Assembly: GCF_003315035.1 (NCBI RefSeq)
Contig: NZ_QNRE01000015.1
Coordinates: forward strand, 147,093-211,092
Length of the DNA: 64,000 bases
Reading direction: 5' to 3'
Origin: Nocardia puris
GTDB lineage: Bacteria > Actinomycetota > Actinomycetes > Mycobacteriales > Mycobacteriaceae
The position numbers and the translations under genes are program-made. Of this stretch, positions 1-8,553 are shown in pieces (the stretch's first letter is position 1; the number at the start of each line of letters is the position of its first letter). The notes below the pieces were generated by a model. The model had not been told where the DNA came from and searched no databases. It saw only the letters and a list, made by a program, of their open reading frames with translations.

Positions 1-167
1 ATGTCTGACCCGGCGTCGACCAGTAGAAAGTTGTCGTCGATGACTTCGGAGGCCCGCAACGCCGCTGCCATGCCGATCCCGCCGAAACCCGCGCCGACGA
101 CCACGAGCTGGTAGCGATGGGATCGCCGCGGTCGGCCGGTCGCGGTCGATGACAGTCGCCCGGTCAT
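1..167 (-). CDS. FAD-dependent monooxygenase/oxidoreductase, N-terminal fragment (runs off window)
   Basis: Only the first 55 codons are present. After about 20 basic residues comes a dinucleotide-binding start, VVVGAGFGGIGMAAAL (GxGxxG), then a second strand ending in LVDAG, as in Baeyer-Villiger-type or other class B flavoprotein monooxygenases. The family is inferred from the Rossmann fingerprint alone. The ATG at 167 overlaps the TGA of the preceding paralogue gene as ATGA, which suggests translational coupling. No clear ribosome binding site is visible, and the start could be slightly downstream. Confidence 0.6.
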   Translation of the reverse strand, partial: MTGRLSSTATGRPRRSHRYQLVVVGAGFGGIGMAAALRASEVIDDNFLLVDAGSD

Positions 168-1024
168 AGTGAATACCCACTGTCGAGATCGCTGAATATG
201 ACCTGACCTGACCATTCGACGCCGGTGTCGGTGTCGGTGCCTCTCGCGTCGGTCCCGGCGTACGGCACGTAATCTGCAGGAGGCGGTTCACCGGCAGCGG
301 TATTCATCGACGCGGAGTGCTCGGTGGTCTGCGTTGTCGCCAACTTCCATGCGTCTCGGTAGTCCGTCGTGGAAGTCTGCGCCAACCGTTCCGCGATGCT
401 CTCGATGATGTCGTGCGGAGATCGTTTCATTGGGATGAGTTCGAGGAAATAGTCGGCAGGCAGCCCTGCCTTGTTGAGGCCGAAATGTTGACGGCCCACG
501 CGGCCGATGTCCCGCGCAGCGAGCCTTGTCCACAGATCGTGGATCTCAGAAGCGGATTTCTTGACGGCGCGGGCGAACCCGACAGTAACCCAGCGGTGTG
601 CGCTGTGGCCCCAGATCCCCGACATGACCGCTTGTTCGTCAGGGGCATCCGAATGCAGCAGTGCGGTGATGACGACGGCGCGGGCGTGCATCACCGTCAC
701 AGCGCGCTCCATTCGTGCCGCCGCCGCAAGATCTTCGGGGGGATGCAGGACCCGGTGAGCGGCCTCGGTTACCATGTATCGACGCAGATCGCGGATATCG
801 CCGAGCAACGCATCCAGCAAACGTTGCCGGTTGTTGGGACCGCTGGCGGTCGGCAACGATTCCGGGTCCCAGCGGTCGCCCTGCTCGCCGAGCAGGCGAG
901 CGTGAGCTATCCAATTCTGCGGGACCCCGCCCGACAAGGCGGCCATTTCCATGCCGCCCACCAGCGACCCCGCACTGGCTTCCGCATGGATTGCCGCAAG
1001 AATTTTCATGTGCAGTCGATTCAT
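164..1024 (-). CDS. ICE array paralogue 1 (unknown function, 286 aa)
   Basis: Not a family I recognise. It shares a three-part layout with many neighbours: a short N-terminal helix, the signature GGVPQNWIA (about residues 32-40) followed by G..GDRW, and a mainly helical core containing GIWG and RWV. A C-terminal helix (IESIAERL) and an acidic tail ending GYSL follow. The ATG at 1024 is chosen because AAAAGGAAA sits about 6 bases upstream. The frame stays open to a GTG at 1249 that overlaps the previous stop, but that extension has poor third-position GC. It overlaps the flavoprotein start by ATGA. Confidence 0.75.
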   Translation of the reverse strand: MNRLHMKILAAIHAEASAGSLVGGMEMAALSGGVPQNWIAHARLLGEQGDRWDPESLPTASGPNNRQRLLDALLGDIRDLRRYMVTEAAHRVLHPPEDLAAAARMERAVTVMHARAVVITALLHSDAPDEQAVMSGIWGHSAHRWVTVGFARAVKKSASEIHDLWTRLAARDIGRVGRQHFGLNKAGLPADYFLELIPMKRSPHDIIESIAERLAQTSTTDYRDAWKLATTQTTEHSASMNTAAGEPPPADYVPYAGTDARGTDTDTGVEWSGQVIFSDLDSGYSL

Positions 1025-1245
1025 GGAAATTTCCTTTTGCCGATCTTCCGCGCACGCGGCGACCTGTCGTGGGGCCGACGCTGTGCGGGGCCTATTTTCG
1101 TTCGAGGTCCCCGAAATCCAGCCACCCAGCGGGGCGTGGCGGCGGTGTAGGTCGAACTTTCCTGTCCCCGCCCGTCCTGTGGTGTGCGCGGTGGTCGAAG
1201 ACCGGTTTGTGTGGGCGTGTGGTGTGGTCTGCTGATTGCGGGACG

Positions 1246-2187
1246 TCACGGTTCTGCTCCGGGTACCGGTGGTTGTGCTGGATCCATCCCGTGGTCATCC
1301 ATCCCGGGGGCCGGAGTTGGGTCGTGGGTGGTGTCCCATGCGTGGCTGAGTTCGGGGGGCAGCGCCGCCTCGAGCGCGGCACCGACGCCGGGCTGGGTCA
1401 CGCTGTCGTGTAAGTCGGCGGTGAGTTCGCGTGCGGTGGCGAACAGTTCGTTCACGGGCGCGGTGTGGCCGTCCGGTTCGGTCAATGTCGGGGCTCCGCG
1501 CCGACGGCGGAGTCCGATCACCGAGCTGCGGAGGGTGTCGGCGATTCTCGGGGTGGTGTATTCGCGCCATGCCGCCACGACCTCGCCTGTGGGTTCGCCG
1601 ATATGGTTCTCGATCGCCGCTGCCAGCATCCCGGTGTCGGGCTTCCACGCCGGGACGTCTCGGGTCGGGGGTTTCGACAGCGTTGCCGCGGTGACCTGAG
1701 CGCGTACGTAGGCGGCGACGGCGTTTCGGCGTAGTTGCCGTGAGGCGACGGAATCGGGGTCGCCGGCGATGTCGTCGATGCCCAGGTGCCGTTCGCGGAC
1801 CACCGCGAGGGCGACCATTTCGATCACTGCTGCCCGGTCGGCCCGCACGCGCGGCCACGAGCCGCGCTGCGGCACCCACAGCGGCGTCGGGAACGTCTGC
1901 GTCGGCGACCATGGGCGACCCTCGCGGCCGGCGGCGCGAGCGCGAGCCACCCACGCCCGAGGGGCGCCCCGCTCGACGGCATCGCGCTCGACATCGCGGC
2001 GGGCGAGGTCGATCCGGTCCGCCGGCCGCTCCGCCGTGGGGTCACCGTGTCCCGGCACGGCGCGGGCGCTGCGCAGCCGACCGGCCTCGGCGGCCAATTC
2101 CTGGATCCTCCGCAGATCCAGCACCTGACCTGATGCCAGGTGCGCGGCCTTCACCCACGGCGGCTGCGGTGCGCCCTTCATCGCCAT
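1246..2187 (-). CDS. ICE array paralogue 2 (unknown function, 313 aa)
   Basis: Divergent member of the same family: RGAPRAWVARARAAGREG followed by W matches the family signature GxPxxW(I/V)xxA..G..G..W. The C-terminal region has the helix ELFATARELT, then GAALEAALPP, equivalent to the GTAIxAAxL motif of neighbours, and a Pro/Asp tail. A second in-frame ATG at 2181 overlaps the stop of a possible 43-codon ORF and could be the true start. The central core is less conserved than in paralogues 1, 4, 5 and 6. Confidence 0.7.
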   Translation of the reverse strand: MAMKGAPQPPWVKAAHLASGQVLDLRRIQELAAEAGRLRSARAVPGHGDPTAERPADRIDLARRDVERDAVERGAPRAWVARARAAGREGRPWSPTQTFPTPLWVPQRGSWPRVRADRAAVIEMVALAVVRERHLGIDDIAGDPDSVASRQLRRNAVAAYVRAQVTAATLSKPPTRDVPAWKPDTGMLAAAIENHIGEPTGEVVAAWREYTTPRIADTLRSSVIGLRRRRGAPTLTEPDGHTAPVNELFATARELTADLHDSVTQPGVGAALEAALPPELSHAWDTTHDPTPAPGMDDHGMDPAQPPVPGAEP

Positions 2188-2309
2188 GAGCGCCCCCGCT
2201 CGGTGTCGGGGTGGCGTCGTGTACGCGCGGCGCGCCGATCACGCCGGCCGGCCGAGTCCCGGGCCGGCCTCGCACCGGCGGTTCGGCGCTGGATGATGTC
2301 CGGATTCAT
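2178..2309 (-). CDS. Possible small coupled ORF, 43 aa, Arg-rich
   Basis: The ATG at 2309 lies just after the stop of the upstream array gene, and its TGA overlaps an ATG of the next array gene (ATGA at 2181). The peptide is very Arg-rich and has no recognisable domain. Chance open frames are common in DNA this GC-rich, so the overlap is the only real support. Confidence 0.25.
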   Translation of the reverse strand: MNPDIIQRRTAGARPARDSAGRRDRRAARTRRHPDTERGRSWR

Positions 2310-2323
2310 GCGATCGCCTGGCG

Positions 2324-3157
2324 CTAGAGGCCCATGTCGAAGCCCGCATCCGGCCAGATGGCATCGGTCGGGTCGAAGGTCAGATCCGGGATGACAGCCC
2401 CTCGGGCCAGGCTTTTGAGATCCAGTGTCGCGACCGCCCTGCCCACCAGGTGGTGCAGTTCTTCCACGCTGGGGACCAAGACGTCGGTAGGCAGATCTTC
2501 CGCCCTCACACCCGCGCTGGCGCGCACTGCGGCCTCGTCGGCGTCGTCGAGCCACGACAGCGTGCGCCATCGTTCACGCAACCGGGTGCGGCTGAAGTTG
2601 TACACCGCTGATCTCACGGCGAGTTCCCAGCCGTCCTCGGTGGCGGGAATGAGTTCTGCGAGGTCGGCGGCACCGAGTTGCCCCGAATAGGCGAGCGCGA
2701 CAATGGTTTCGCGCAGCGTTGTCACGTTCTCGCGGAGTTGGTGGCGCACGTCGGCGGGCAGCCCTGGGGCGAACCATGAATGATCGGCCTGTGCGGCGGT
2801 CGACATCTCGACAATGCTCCACATGCGTTCTGCGATGCCGTCGACGGCGCAGCGAGCCACCGGATGCTGCGGAGAATCGCCGGGCGGCAGCCAATCCGCG
2901 TTCGTGGCGCCATGGGAGGCTTCCCGATCGATCGTGCGAATCAATTCGACCGGGATTCCCTGTCCTTCGGCGCGGACGTAGAGAGCCAGCCGTGCCGCGC
3001 CGCGTTCATGCAGTTCGTCTCGCCAGGCGTGCAGTGCACCGCGATCCCCGCCGGGCCGAGCCCGAGGGAACCCCTCCTCGAGCAGGTAGTAGAACAGGAT
3101 CGCCTCGCCGAACGCTCGGCGGGCCAGGCGCGCTTGCCAGTCGCGCAACTCAGCCAT
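2324..3157 (-). CDS. ICE array paralogue 3 (unknown function, 277 aa)
   Basis: Contains EGQGIPVELIRTIDREASHG and then W, matching the family signature, followed by an all-helical core. The C-terminal tail holds PTDAIWPDAGFDMGL, another acidic tail ending in an aromatic-x-x-Leu pattern. The ATG at 3157 is preferred over the upstream GTG at 3163 because GAAGGGGG lies 8 bases before it. The N-terminal half is rich in Arg and aromatic residues and differs from neighbours. Confidence 0.7.
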   Translation of the reverse strand: MAELRDWQARLARRAFGEAILFYYLLEEGFPRARPGGDRGALHAWRDELHERGAARLALYVRAEGQGIPVELIRTIDREASHGATNADWLPPGDSPQHPVARCAVDGIAERMWSIVEMSTAAQADHSWFAPGLPADVRHQLRENVTTLRETIVALAYSGQLGAADLAELIPATEDGWELAVRSAVYNFSRTRLRERWRTLSWLDDADEAAVRASAGVRAEDLPTDVLVPSVEELHHLVGRAVATLDLKSLARGAVIPDLTFDPTDAIWPDAGFDMGL

Positions 3158-3232
3158 CAGCACGACCCCCTTCGTTCGGTGCTGTGGCGTAATGGGTTGT
3201 GGTAGTTCACTTTTTAGGTCCTGTCGCTGGTG

Positions 3233-4114
3233 TCATCGGAGACCCGGAGCGTGGGGGTTCCAGCGGTAGCCGTCGGTGGTGTGGTGGGTGATGTGACCGA
3301 ATTGGGCGTCGGCGAAATGCACGGCGAATCCGAGGGTTCCGGGCGCGGCGAGGTCGTCGATGAGCCGGGCCGCGGTTCTGCGGGAGGCGATCGGGTCGTC
3401 GTCGGGGGCGGCGGTCAGGTCGGGGTGGGTCACCTGTAGCGGCGTGGTGAGGGCGTCACCGATCGCGGCCAGCCGCTGCCCTCGGGAGGTGACCAGGTAA
3501 CCGGTGTGGCCGAGGCTGTGTCCGGGCAGGGCGATCGCTCGCACGCCGGGAAAGATCTCCTCTCCGGCGGTGATGGTCGTGACCTGCCTACTGAATCGAT
3601 CCAGGAAGACTTGCGCGGTGCCGTCGGCGATCGCGAGATCTGGTCTGGCCCATTCGGTTTCCCCGACTACGACGCGGGTGTGGGCGAAGGGCCCGGGTTC
3701 CGGGGTCAGGCACAGCCAGCCGATGTGGTCGAGGTGCAGGTGGGTCACCGCGATCAGCTCGATGTCTGCGGGGTTCTTCCCGGCTGCGGCGAGGCTGTCG
3801 AGCAGTCCGCCGCCGTGTAGGGTGCCGACGTCGGTGGGGACGCTGAGTGGCCCGAAGCCGGTGTCGATCAGCATGGCCCGGTCACCGTGTTCGATCAGGA
3901 GCGCGCCGAGGCTGGCGGTGAGCCAGCCGTCGGGGTTGAGGAGGTGGGCGTGGTCGATCCACAGGTCCTCACTCGCACCGGGCAGCCACATGCCGGGGTT
4001 GAGGAGCCCGACTCCGTCGGGCAGGTAGGTCACGCGCAGATCGCCGATGAAGATCGAGCGCTGAGCGCCCGGTCGGGTGAATTGGGTCGTCGCTGAATGG
4101 GATAGCTGAGCCAT
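3233..4114 (-). CDS. MBL-fold metallo-hydrolase
   Basis: A 293-residue metallo-beta-lactamase-fold enzyme. Metal ligands are visible: HLHLDH (HxHxDH), then GHSLGHTGY, the Asp in AAIGDAL, and a late His in FAVHFAD, so both zinc sites look complete. The size and the N-terminal extension resemble lactonase-like members such as AHL-lactonase relatives, but the substrate cannot be told from sequence. GGAGGAA lies 7 bases before the ATG at 4114. It stands alone among the array paralogues and may be accessory cargo. Confidence 0.85.
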   Translation of the reverse strand: MAQLSHSATTQFTRPGAQRSIFIGDLRVTYLPDGVGLLNPGMWLPGASEDLWIDHAHLLNPDGWLTASLGALLIEHGDRAMLIDTGFGPLSVPTDVGTLHGGGLLDSLAAAGKNPADIELIAVTHLHLDHIGWLCLTPEPGPFAHTRVVVGETEWARPDLAIADGTAQVFLDRFSRQVTTITAGEEIFPGVRAIALPGHSLGHTGYLVTSRGQRLAAIGDALTTPLQVTHPDLTAAPDDDPIASRRTAARLIDDLAAPGTLGFAVHFADAQFGHITHHTTDGYRWNPHAPGLR

Positions 4115-4257
4115 GAGTGGTTCCTCCGTGATTGTGCGGGTTAGCGGGTTTTCGTGTGGGTTGGGATGGCGAGTGCGCTGTGGGTTCCGGTTCCACGCGG
4201 TCGTCGCCTGGGGCGATTTCGGCCCGGGAGGGGCGTGGGGTGCGGCGCGTCGGCTGG

Positions 4258-5196
4258 TCACGGCCGTTCCGCCGCGTCGAGCCCGGGTGGCGCGGTCCCG
4301 AGTCCGGTGTCGGGCACCACCCAGTACGGGTTGTCGTGATCCGGTGCGGTGTCGGCGTCTGCGCGGGCGCCGGTGTGGGGTGCGGTGCCGGTGAGGTTGG
4401 CTGCGGCGATCGCTGTCCCCGCATCGGCGGCAGAGGCTGGGCCCGTGACGGATTCGATATCGGCCGCTAGGGCCAGTGCCGTGCGGATATCTCGGGTGAG
4501 GTCGGCGTTGCTGGTGCGGACCGTTGTGGCGTCGAGGGGGTGCACTCCCGCGCTGGCGGCGGCGTGGACCCGTCGCCGGTACATGCCGGTGTCGCGTCGC
4601 GCGGCGGTGATCCACGCGGTGCGCGCGGTGTCGTCGTCCAGATCGCGCACCATGGCCGCGCCCCGGCCGATCCACTCCCGCGGGCCGCGGGTCCAGACCT
4701 GGCGCATCTCGTCGCGATCCAGCCGCAGCAGTCGCGTGATCACCAACGCGTAGGATCTGATGTCGGTCATCGCGTGGTCGAATTGCCGTGCCAACCGGGG
4801 ATCTTCACGGGCGCCGAGGACACCGTGGCGAGCGTTGAGCGCGGTCATCTCCCGTAGCACGCTCACGTCCGCGCTCACGGCGGTGAGCAGTGAGTCCCGG
4901 TACACGCGCCCCACCGGCACCGCCCGATACTGCATCCATCGCCCGCCGCGCTCGGCGTAGGACTGCATCGCGGCGATCCACTCCGGTGCCACGCCCCCAG
5001 CGCGCGCGAGCTCCAGGAGGTGGTTGTGTGCGCTGATCGCGGCTTCCAGTGCCGCATACTCGGCTTGATTCATCGGCGCGGAGCCCGATTCAGCCGCGAC
5101 GAGGATTCCGTGCAGCCGGTGGTGGGCGGCGCGGAGTCGGTTGAGCACTCTGCGCTGCATCGCGGTCGGCGTCACAACCTCGACCTGATGGGTCAT
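4258..5196 (-). CDS. ICE array paralogue 4 (unknown function, 312 aa)
   Basis: A clear member of the array family: AGGVAPEWIAAM..YAERGGRW, then LREMTALNARHGVL, ALVITRLLRLDRDE, VWTRGPREWIGR and RDLDD. Closest to paralogue 5, with which it shares AAASAGVHP and the layout up to the C-terminal RT.L helix (DIRTALALAA). The motif DAGTAIAAANLTG comes before the acidic tail. ATG at 5196 is preceded by GCGGGGTGG; the ORF also allows GTG at 5205. Confidence 0.75.
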   Translation of the reverse strand: MTHQVEVVTPTAMQRRVLNRLRAAHHRLHGILVAAESGSAPMNQAEYAALEAAISAHNHLLELARAGGVAPEWIAAMQSYAERGGRWMQYRAVPVGRVYRDSLLTAVSADVSVLREMTALNARHGVLGAREDPRLARQFDHAMTDIRSYALVITRLLRLDRDEMRQVWTRGPREWIGRGAAMVRDLDDDTARTAWITAARRDTGMYRRRVHAAASAGVHPLDATTVRTSNADLTRDIRTALALAADIESVTGPASAADAGTAIAAANLTGTAPHTGARADADTAPDHDNPYWVVPDTGLGTAPPGLDAAERP

Positions 5197-5308
5197 CACG
5201 ACCACCCCGCCCGAATGGTGGCCTTCAGTGTGGTTCTGGCGACTCGACCATCGGGGTCCCGGCGTGCGTTGCGCTCACGGGTTGTCTCGTGGCGGGGCGG
5301 GGCGGGGG

Positions 5309-6211
5309 TCATTGTGGCCCGCCGATCGGATCGGGATCGGGCCCCGGCGTGGCGTGCTCGACGCCGGTCGCGGGCTCGGCCGCTTCGTCGGCGAACAGAT
5401 CCCGTTCTTGGGTGCCGGTCAGCCCGGCGTCGCGTAGGGCTGTGCTCGCAGTGTCCGGGGTGGGGTTTCGCCAGCGGTGGATGATCGCGGACCGGTCGAG
5501 GCGGGTGCGGGTGCCGCGCACCAGATCGGTTGGCTGGGTGGTCACCGGCACGTCGGTGGCGGGATGCACGCCCGCGCTCGCCGCCGCGGCGGTTCGCCGG
5601 CGCAACCCGCTGGTGTCGGTGTCGGCGGCGTCATACCATCGTGCGCGCACGACGGCGGGATCCAAGCCCGCGACCCGGGCTGCGGCGTCGGTCTCCCATG
5701 CGCCGGGGTCGCTGGTCCAGATCTCGCGTGTTTCCTCCGGTTCCAGGCCCAGGAGTTTGGTGACGATCAGCGCGTCGGCGCGTCTGTCCCGCATGACCGT
5801 GTGCAGGCGGCGTGCCGCCTGACGGTTTTCGGCGAGGCCCGCTGGCCCGTACCGCGCATCCAGCCCGGTGATCGTGCGCAACGTCGCGACGTCATGGGTC
5901 ACGCGGGCGACCAGGTCCGCGCGATCGACGTGTCCGGTCGGTAGTTCGGACAACTCGCGCACGGGCGCGCCCTGGTCCGCTCCTTGCTGGATCGCGGCGA
6001 TCCATTCCGGCGGGATCCCGCCCGCCAGAGCGACATGGATCAGCGCGTGCTGCCGGTCGATCTCGGTTTCCAGTCTGGCCAGCGTGCGTCGATCGATGTC
6101 GCGGGCGCTGGCCAAGGCGTGGTGCAGTCGCTGCTGTTCGGTGTTCAGTCGCCGGATCACGCTGCGCTGCAAGATGTTCAGATGGTCCGGTGACACCGGG
6201 TGCGAGACCAT
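5309..6211 (-). CDS. ICE array paralogue 5 (unknown function, 300 aa)
   Basis: Near relative of paralogue 4. Conserved blocks are LAGGIPPEWIAAIQQGADQG, LRTITGLDARYGPAG, ALIVTKLLGLEPEETREIW and RVAGLDP. It also has AAASAGVHP, the helix VRGTRTRL, and STALRDAGLTG before a DPDP tail. The likely local duplication with paralogue 4 is inferred from the shared AAASAGVHP segment, which no other copy has. The ATG at 6211 shares its first base with the TGA of a 51-codon leader ORF, suggesting coupled translation. Confidence 0.75.
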   Translation of the reverse strand: MVSHPVSPDHLNILQRSVIRRLNTEQQRLHHALASARDIDRRTLARLETEIDRQHALIHVALAGGIPPEWIAAIQQGADQGAPVRELSELPTGHVDRADLVARVTHDVATLRTITGLDARYGPAGLAENRQAARRLHTVMRDRRADALIVTKLLGLEPEETREIWTSDPGAWETDAAARVAGLDPAVVRARWYDAADTDTSGLRRRTAAAASAGVHPATDVPVTTQPTDLVRGTRTRLDRSAIIHRWRNPTPDTASTALRDAGLTGTQERDLFADEAAEPATGVEHATPGPDPDPIGGPQ

Positions 6212-6366
6212 CACCGCAACCGCCTCGATACGCGTGCCGCTGCGGTATCAGCGTTGTCGGGCCCCTCCACATGTGCGGGCCGGCGGGGGTTCGGGGTGCT
6301 CGATGGGTTCGGTGTCGTGGTGGCAGGGTGCCCGGGAGTCCCGGGCACGGGGGCTGCTGTGCTCAC
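6211..6366 (-). CDS. Small leader ORF, 51 aa, coupled to array paralogue 5
   Basis: GTG at 6366 has GGAGG 6 bases upstream, in a context (CGACGGAGGTC...GTGAGCACA) that is nearly identical to the start of the 360-aa gene at 12460. The stop overlaps the paralogue 5 start as TGATG. The peptide is Pro/Thr/Arg-rich with no domain I recognise. The conserved duplicated start region is better support than the reading frame itself. Confidence 0.5.
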   Translation of the reverse strand: MSTAAPVPGTPGHPATTTPNPSSTPNPRRPAHVEGPDNADTAAARVSRRLR

Positions 6367-6471
6367 GAATGACCTCCGTCGTGTTGGGTTCGGTCCGAGT
6401 CCCTGGGACTCGGCGGGAGGTCCCTTGTGCCTTGTTGGGGCGAGCATCGCGGTCCTTACCCGTGACCGATG
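6367..6471 (-). promoter_or_regulatory. Duplicated leader element, copy A (anti-SD/SD switch candidate)
   Basis: On the minus strand the order is CATCGG, CGGGTAAGG, GGCA, AGGGACCTCC (6424-6416), a 7-bp hairpin with a 5-nt loop (6413-6395), then CGGAGGTC (the SD, 6377-6371) and the GTG at 6366. GACCTCC is exactly complementary to GGAGGTC. The same ordered blocks recur at 12461-12571 with a different hairpin sequence. Control of translation is inferred. Confidence 0.55.
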
Positions 6472-6585
6472 CCGGTGCTCGCCTGTCGGGGTTCGAGCGG
6501 AGTTCAGTTCAGCCTTGTGTGTCGGTCGTTGGTTCACTCCCTCGTTCGGTGCCGTGGCCGCAAGGCCCGGAGGCGGCGCGGTCCG

Positions 6586-7521
6586 TCACAGCCAGTACCC
6601 GTCATCGGGTTGGATGAATTCCGTTGTTCCAGTGTCATTTTCGAGATTTTCGACGGTGATCGGGGCGTGCGGTGCGGAGGCGTGGCTGAACGTCGCCTGC
6701 GAGGTAGGGTCGTTGCCGGGTAGGTCCCGAGCCGCGCCGCCGAGGTCGGCCGCGTCGATCGCCGTGCCGGCTCCCGGTTCTGCGGTGTCCAGTTCGGTGG
6801 TGATCAGGGCGACCAATTCGCGGGGTCTCGTCGGTGGTGTGAACGCTCTGGTCCTGGTGAGCCGGATTCCGGCTTCGTCCGCCGCGATCGCCTCCCAGCC
6901 GTAGTCCCAGCCGTACGGGGATCGTGCCGCGGACCGCCATTCCGCGCTGATCCGGGCGGGATCGAGGCGGGCGCTGTCGGCGGCGGCCGCGCGGACCCAG
7001 GCGCCGGTATCGCCCCACAGCGTCTTCGGCTCAGCTCCGCTGACACCGGCCAGCCGTGCGGCCGCGACGCTGCGGCGCCACATCGCCGCCATGACGAACT
7101 CGACCGATTCGGCGGTGGTAGGGTCCTCGGCGTGCAGGCCCAGACGGTGGGCGGCCGCGTCCACTCCGGTGTACCAGCGCAGCTTGCTCCAGTCATCGCG
7201 TAGCCCGGCCAGCACGGTGGCGCGATCGGCGCGCACCGCGGGTTTGGGTAGTGCGACGCCGGGGTGCCAGATCAGTCCTGCGCGTGCGCTGTCGGCCACC
7301 TCCCGTACCCAGGCTTCGGGCACACCGGCCGCGCTGGCGAGCCGCTCGAGCGCCTCGAGGGTCGAGACGAGGGTGTCGATGTCCTCCGTTGTCTCCACGG
7401 ACCGGTCTCGGCCACCGCGCCGGCCCGATCGCGAGGCCGGCTCGGCGAGTTCACGCGCCAGGCTGTGCCACTCGCCCAGGGTGCGCAGCACTTTCGTTTG
7501 CAGCGGGGTCGGCTTGGCCAT
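6586..7521 (-). CDS. ICE array paralogue 6 (unknown function, 311 aa)
   Basis: Shows the family signature AAGVPEAWVREVADSARAG..W, then LRWYTGVDAAAHRLGLH, TLWGDTGAWVRAAA and ARLDPARISAEW. The C-terminal module includes LVALITTEL, then GAGTAIDAADLGG, and an acidic tail ending DDGYWL. The ATG at 7521 is preceded by GGGAGGCGG. The frame is open upstream to 7827, but those codons overlap the previous gene in another frame and lack family similarity. Confidence 0.75.
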   Translation of the reverse strand: MAKPTPLQTKVLRTLGEWHSLARELAEPASRSGRRGGRDRSVETTEDIDTLVSTLEALERLASAAGVPEAWVREVADSARAGLIWHPGVALPKPAVRADRATVLAGLRDDWSKLRWYTGVDAAAHRLGLHAEDPTTAESVEFVMAAMWRRSVAAARLAGVSGAEPKTLWGDTGAWVRAAAADSARLDPARISAEWRSAARSPYGWDYGWEAIAADEAGIRLTRTRAFTPPTRPRELVALITTELDTAEPGAGTAIDAADLGGAARDLPGNDPTSQATFSHASAPHAPITVENLENDTGTTEFIQPDDGYWL

Positions 7522-7760
7522 CACGCCGCCTCCCTCGCTGAGGCAGTCCCCCGCAGCGCCCGGGGGACGCGGTTTACCGATGCGGTCACCGCGAGCAGCG
7601 GGATCGACTGTCGACGCGGCTGGTCGCCCCTGCGTATCGTGTCGGCCTCGAGTTGTTTCGGTCCTGTGACGGCCGGTGGCATGTGCGGCACGGTGTGGTG
7701 GCTGTCGCGGGCGCCGGGTGCGGCGCGGTCGGGGCGCAGTCGTGGTGGACTGCCGGTCAC
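7521..7760 (-). CDS. Possible small coupled ORF, 79 aa
   Basis: GTG at 7760 overlaps the stop of array paralogue 7 as GTGA, and its TGA overlaps the ATG of paralogue 6 as TGATG. It fills the gap between the two genes completely, and third codon positions are mostly G or C. The product is basic with no recognised domain. Such overlaps can arise by chance here, so this is only a candidate. Confidence 0.3.
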   Translation of the reverse strand: MTGSPPRLRPDRAAPGARDSHHTVPHMPPAVTGPKQLEADTIRRGDQPRRQSIPLLAVTASVNRVPRALRGTASAREAA

Positions 7761-8553
7761 GACAGCTCCGGATCGTTGGATCGAGCGGTATCGAGATCGG
7801 TTTCGGGCCACGGATTGCATTGGTCACCTCCGGGGTCGGTCGTGGTCGGATCTGGAGAATCTTCCTGTCCTTCGCGGTGGGTGGGGTCGTGCGCGGTGAC
7901 GTCGGTCACGACCGGCTCGGGCACCGCTCGGATCGGCCAGGGCGAGAGCGGGGCTGGCGATCCGGCAGGGTTGTCGCGGCCGAGTTCGGTTCGCGCGGCG
8001 GCGATCAGTGCCCCGGGTTCGGCGTGCACCGGCACGACCGCCCGCCCGTCCTGCGCTCGGATTCCCGCCCTGGTCAGTGCGCGGTATTGCGTGTCGTGAT
8101 CGGGGTCGATGCTGCGCGCCGCATGGATTCGGCGTCTGGTGAGAGCACCACGATCGAGCACCCGGACGGAGTCGGTGGTGCGGGCGATCCAGTCGGATTC
8201 GCCTGTGCCCCAGAGCCGCTGCGCTTCACCAGGTGTCAGCGCGAGCAGGTCGCTCAGCGCCAGGGCACGGTTCATCCCCACCTCGATACCGGCGCTCAGG
8301 ACCGCGTCCAGTCTCGCGTCCGAGGGCGGCGCCAGGGTCGGGACCACGGCTTCCAGTCTCATCAGTTCGCGCAGCCGGTCGATGTCGCCGTGCAGGGCAT
8401 CCAGCAGCACCTCCCGATCGACCGGAGCCGCATGCAGGTGGGGCCGCAGCCCGGCAGGCCATCGTCGTCCCAACTCGCCGAGACGCAATGCCCAGGAACG
8501 CCACTCTCCGGGAACCCCGCCTCGAGCAGCGAGGGTGCGTCGGTTTCGCTCAT
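7757..8553 (-). CDS. ICE array paralogue 7, apparent -1 frameshift near its start
   Basis: The body is a typical array protein: GGVPGEWRSWALRLGELG..W, then LRELMRLEAVV, RLWGTGESDWIAR and RVLDRG. It continues with EPGALIAAARTELG and an acidic tail ending DPELS. The body frame has no ATG or GTG near the expected start. The ATG at 8553, which overlaps the previous TGA as ATGA, reads MSETDAPSLLEAG and then leaves the family frame. A one-base slip at the four-base G run (complement of 8515-8518) joins the two as SLLEAGGVPGEW. It may be a mutation, a sequencing error or a programmed shift. Confidence 0.55.

Noticed and set aside
1025..1249. N-terminal extension of array paralogue 1 to GTG 1249
   Set aside because: The codons have low third-position GC and no family similarity, and a strong ribosome binding site marks ATG 1024. 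GTGA overlaps are common by chance in this DNA.
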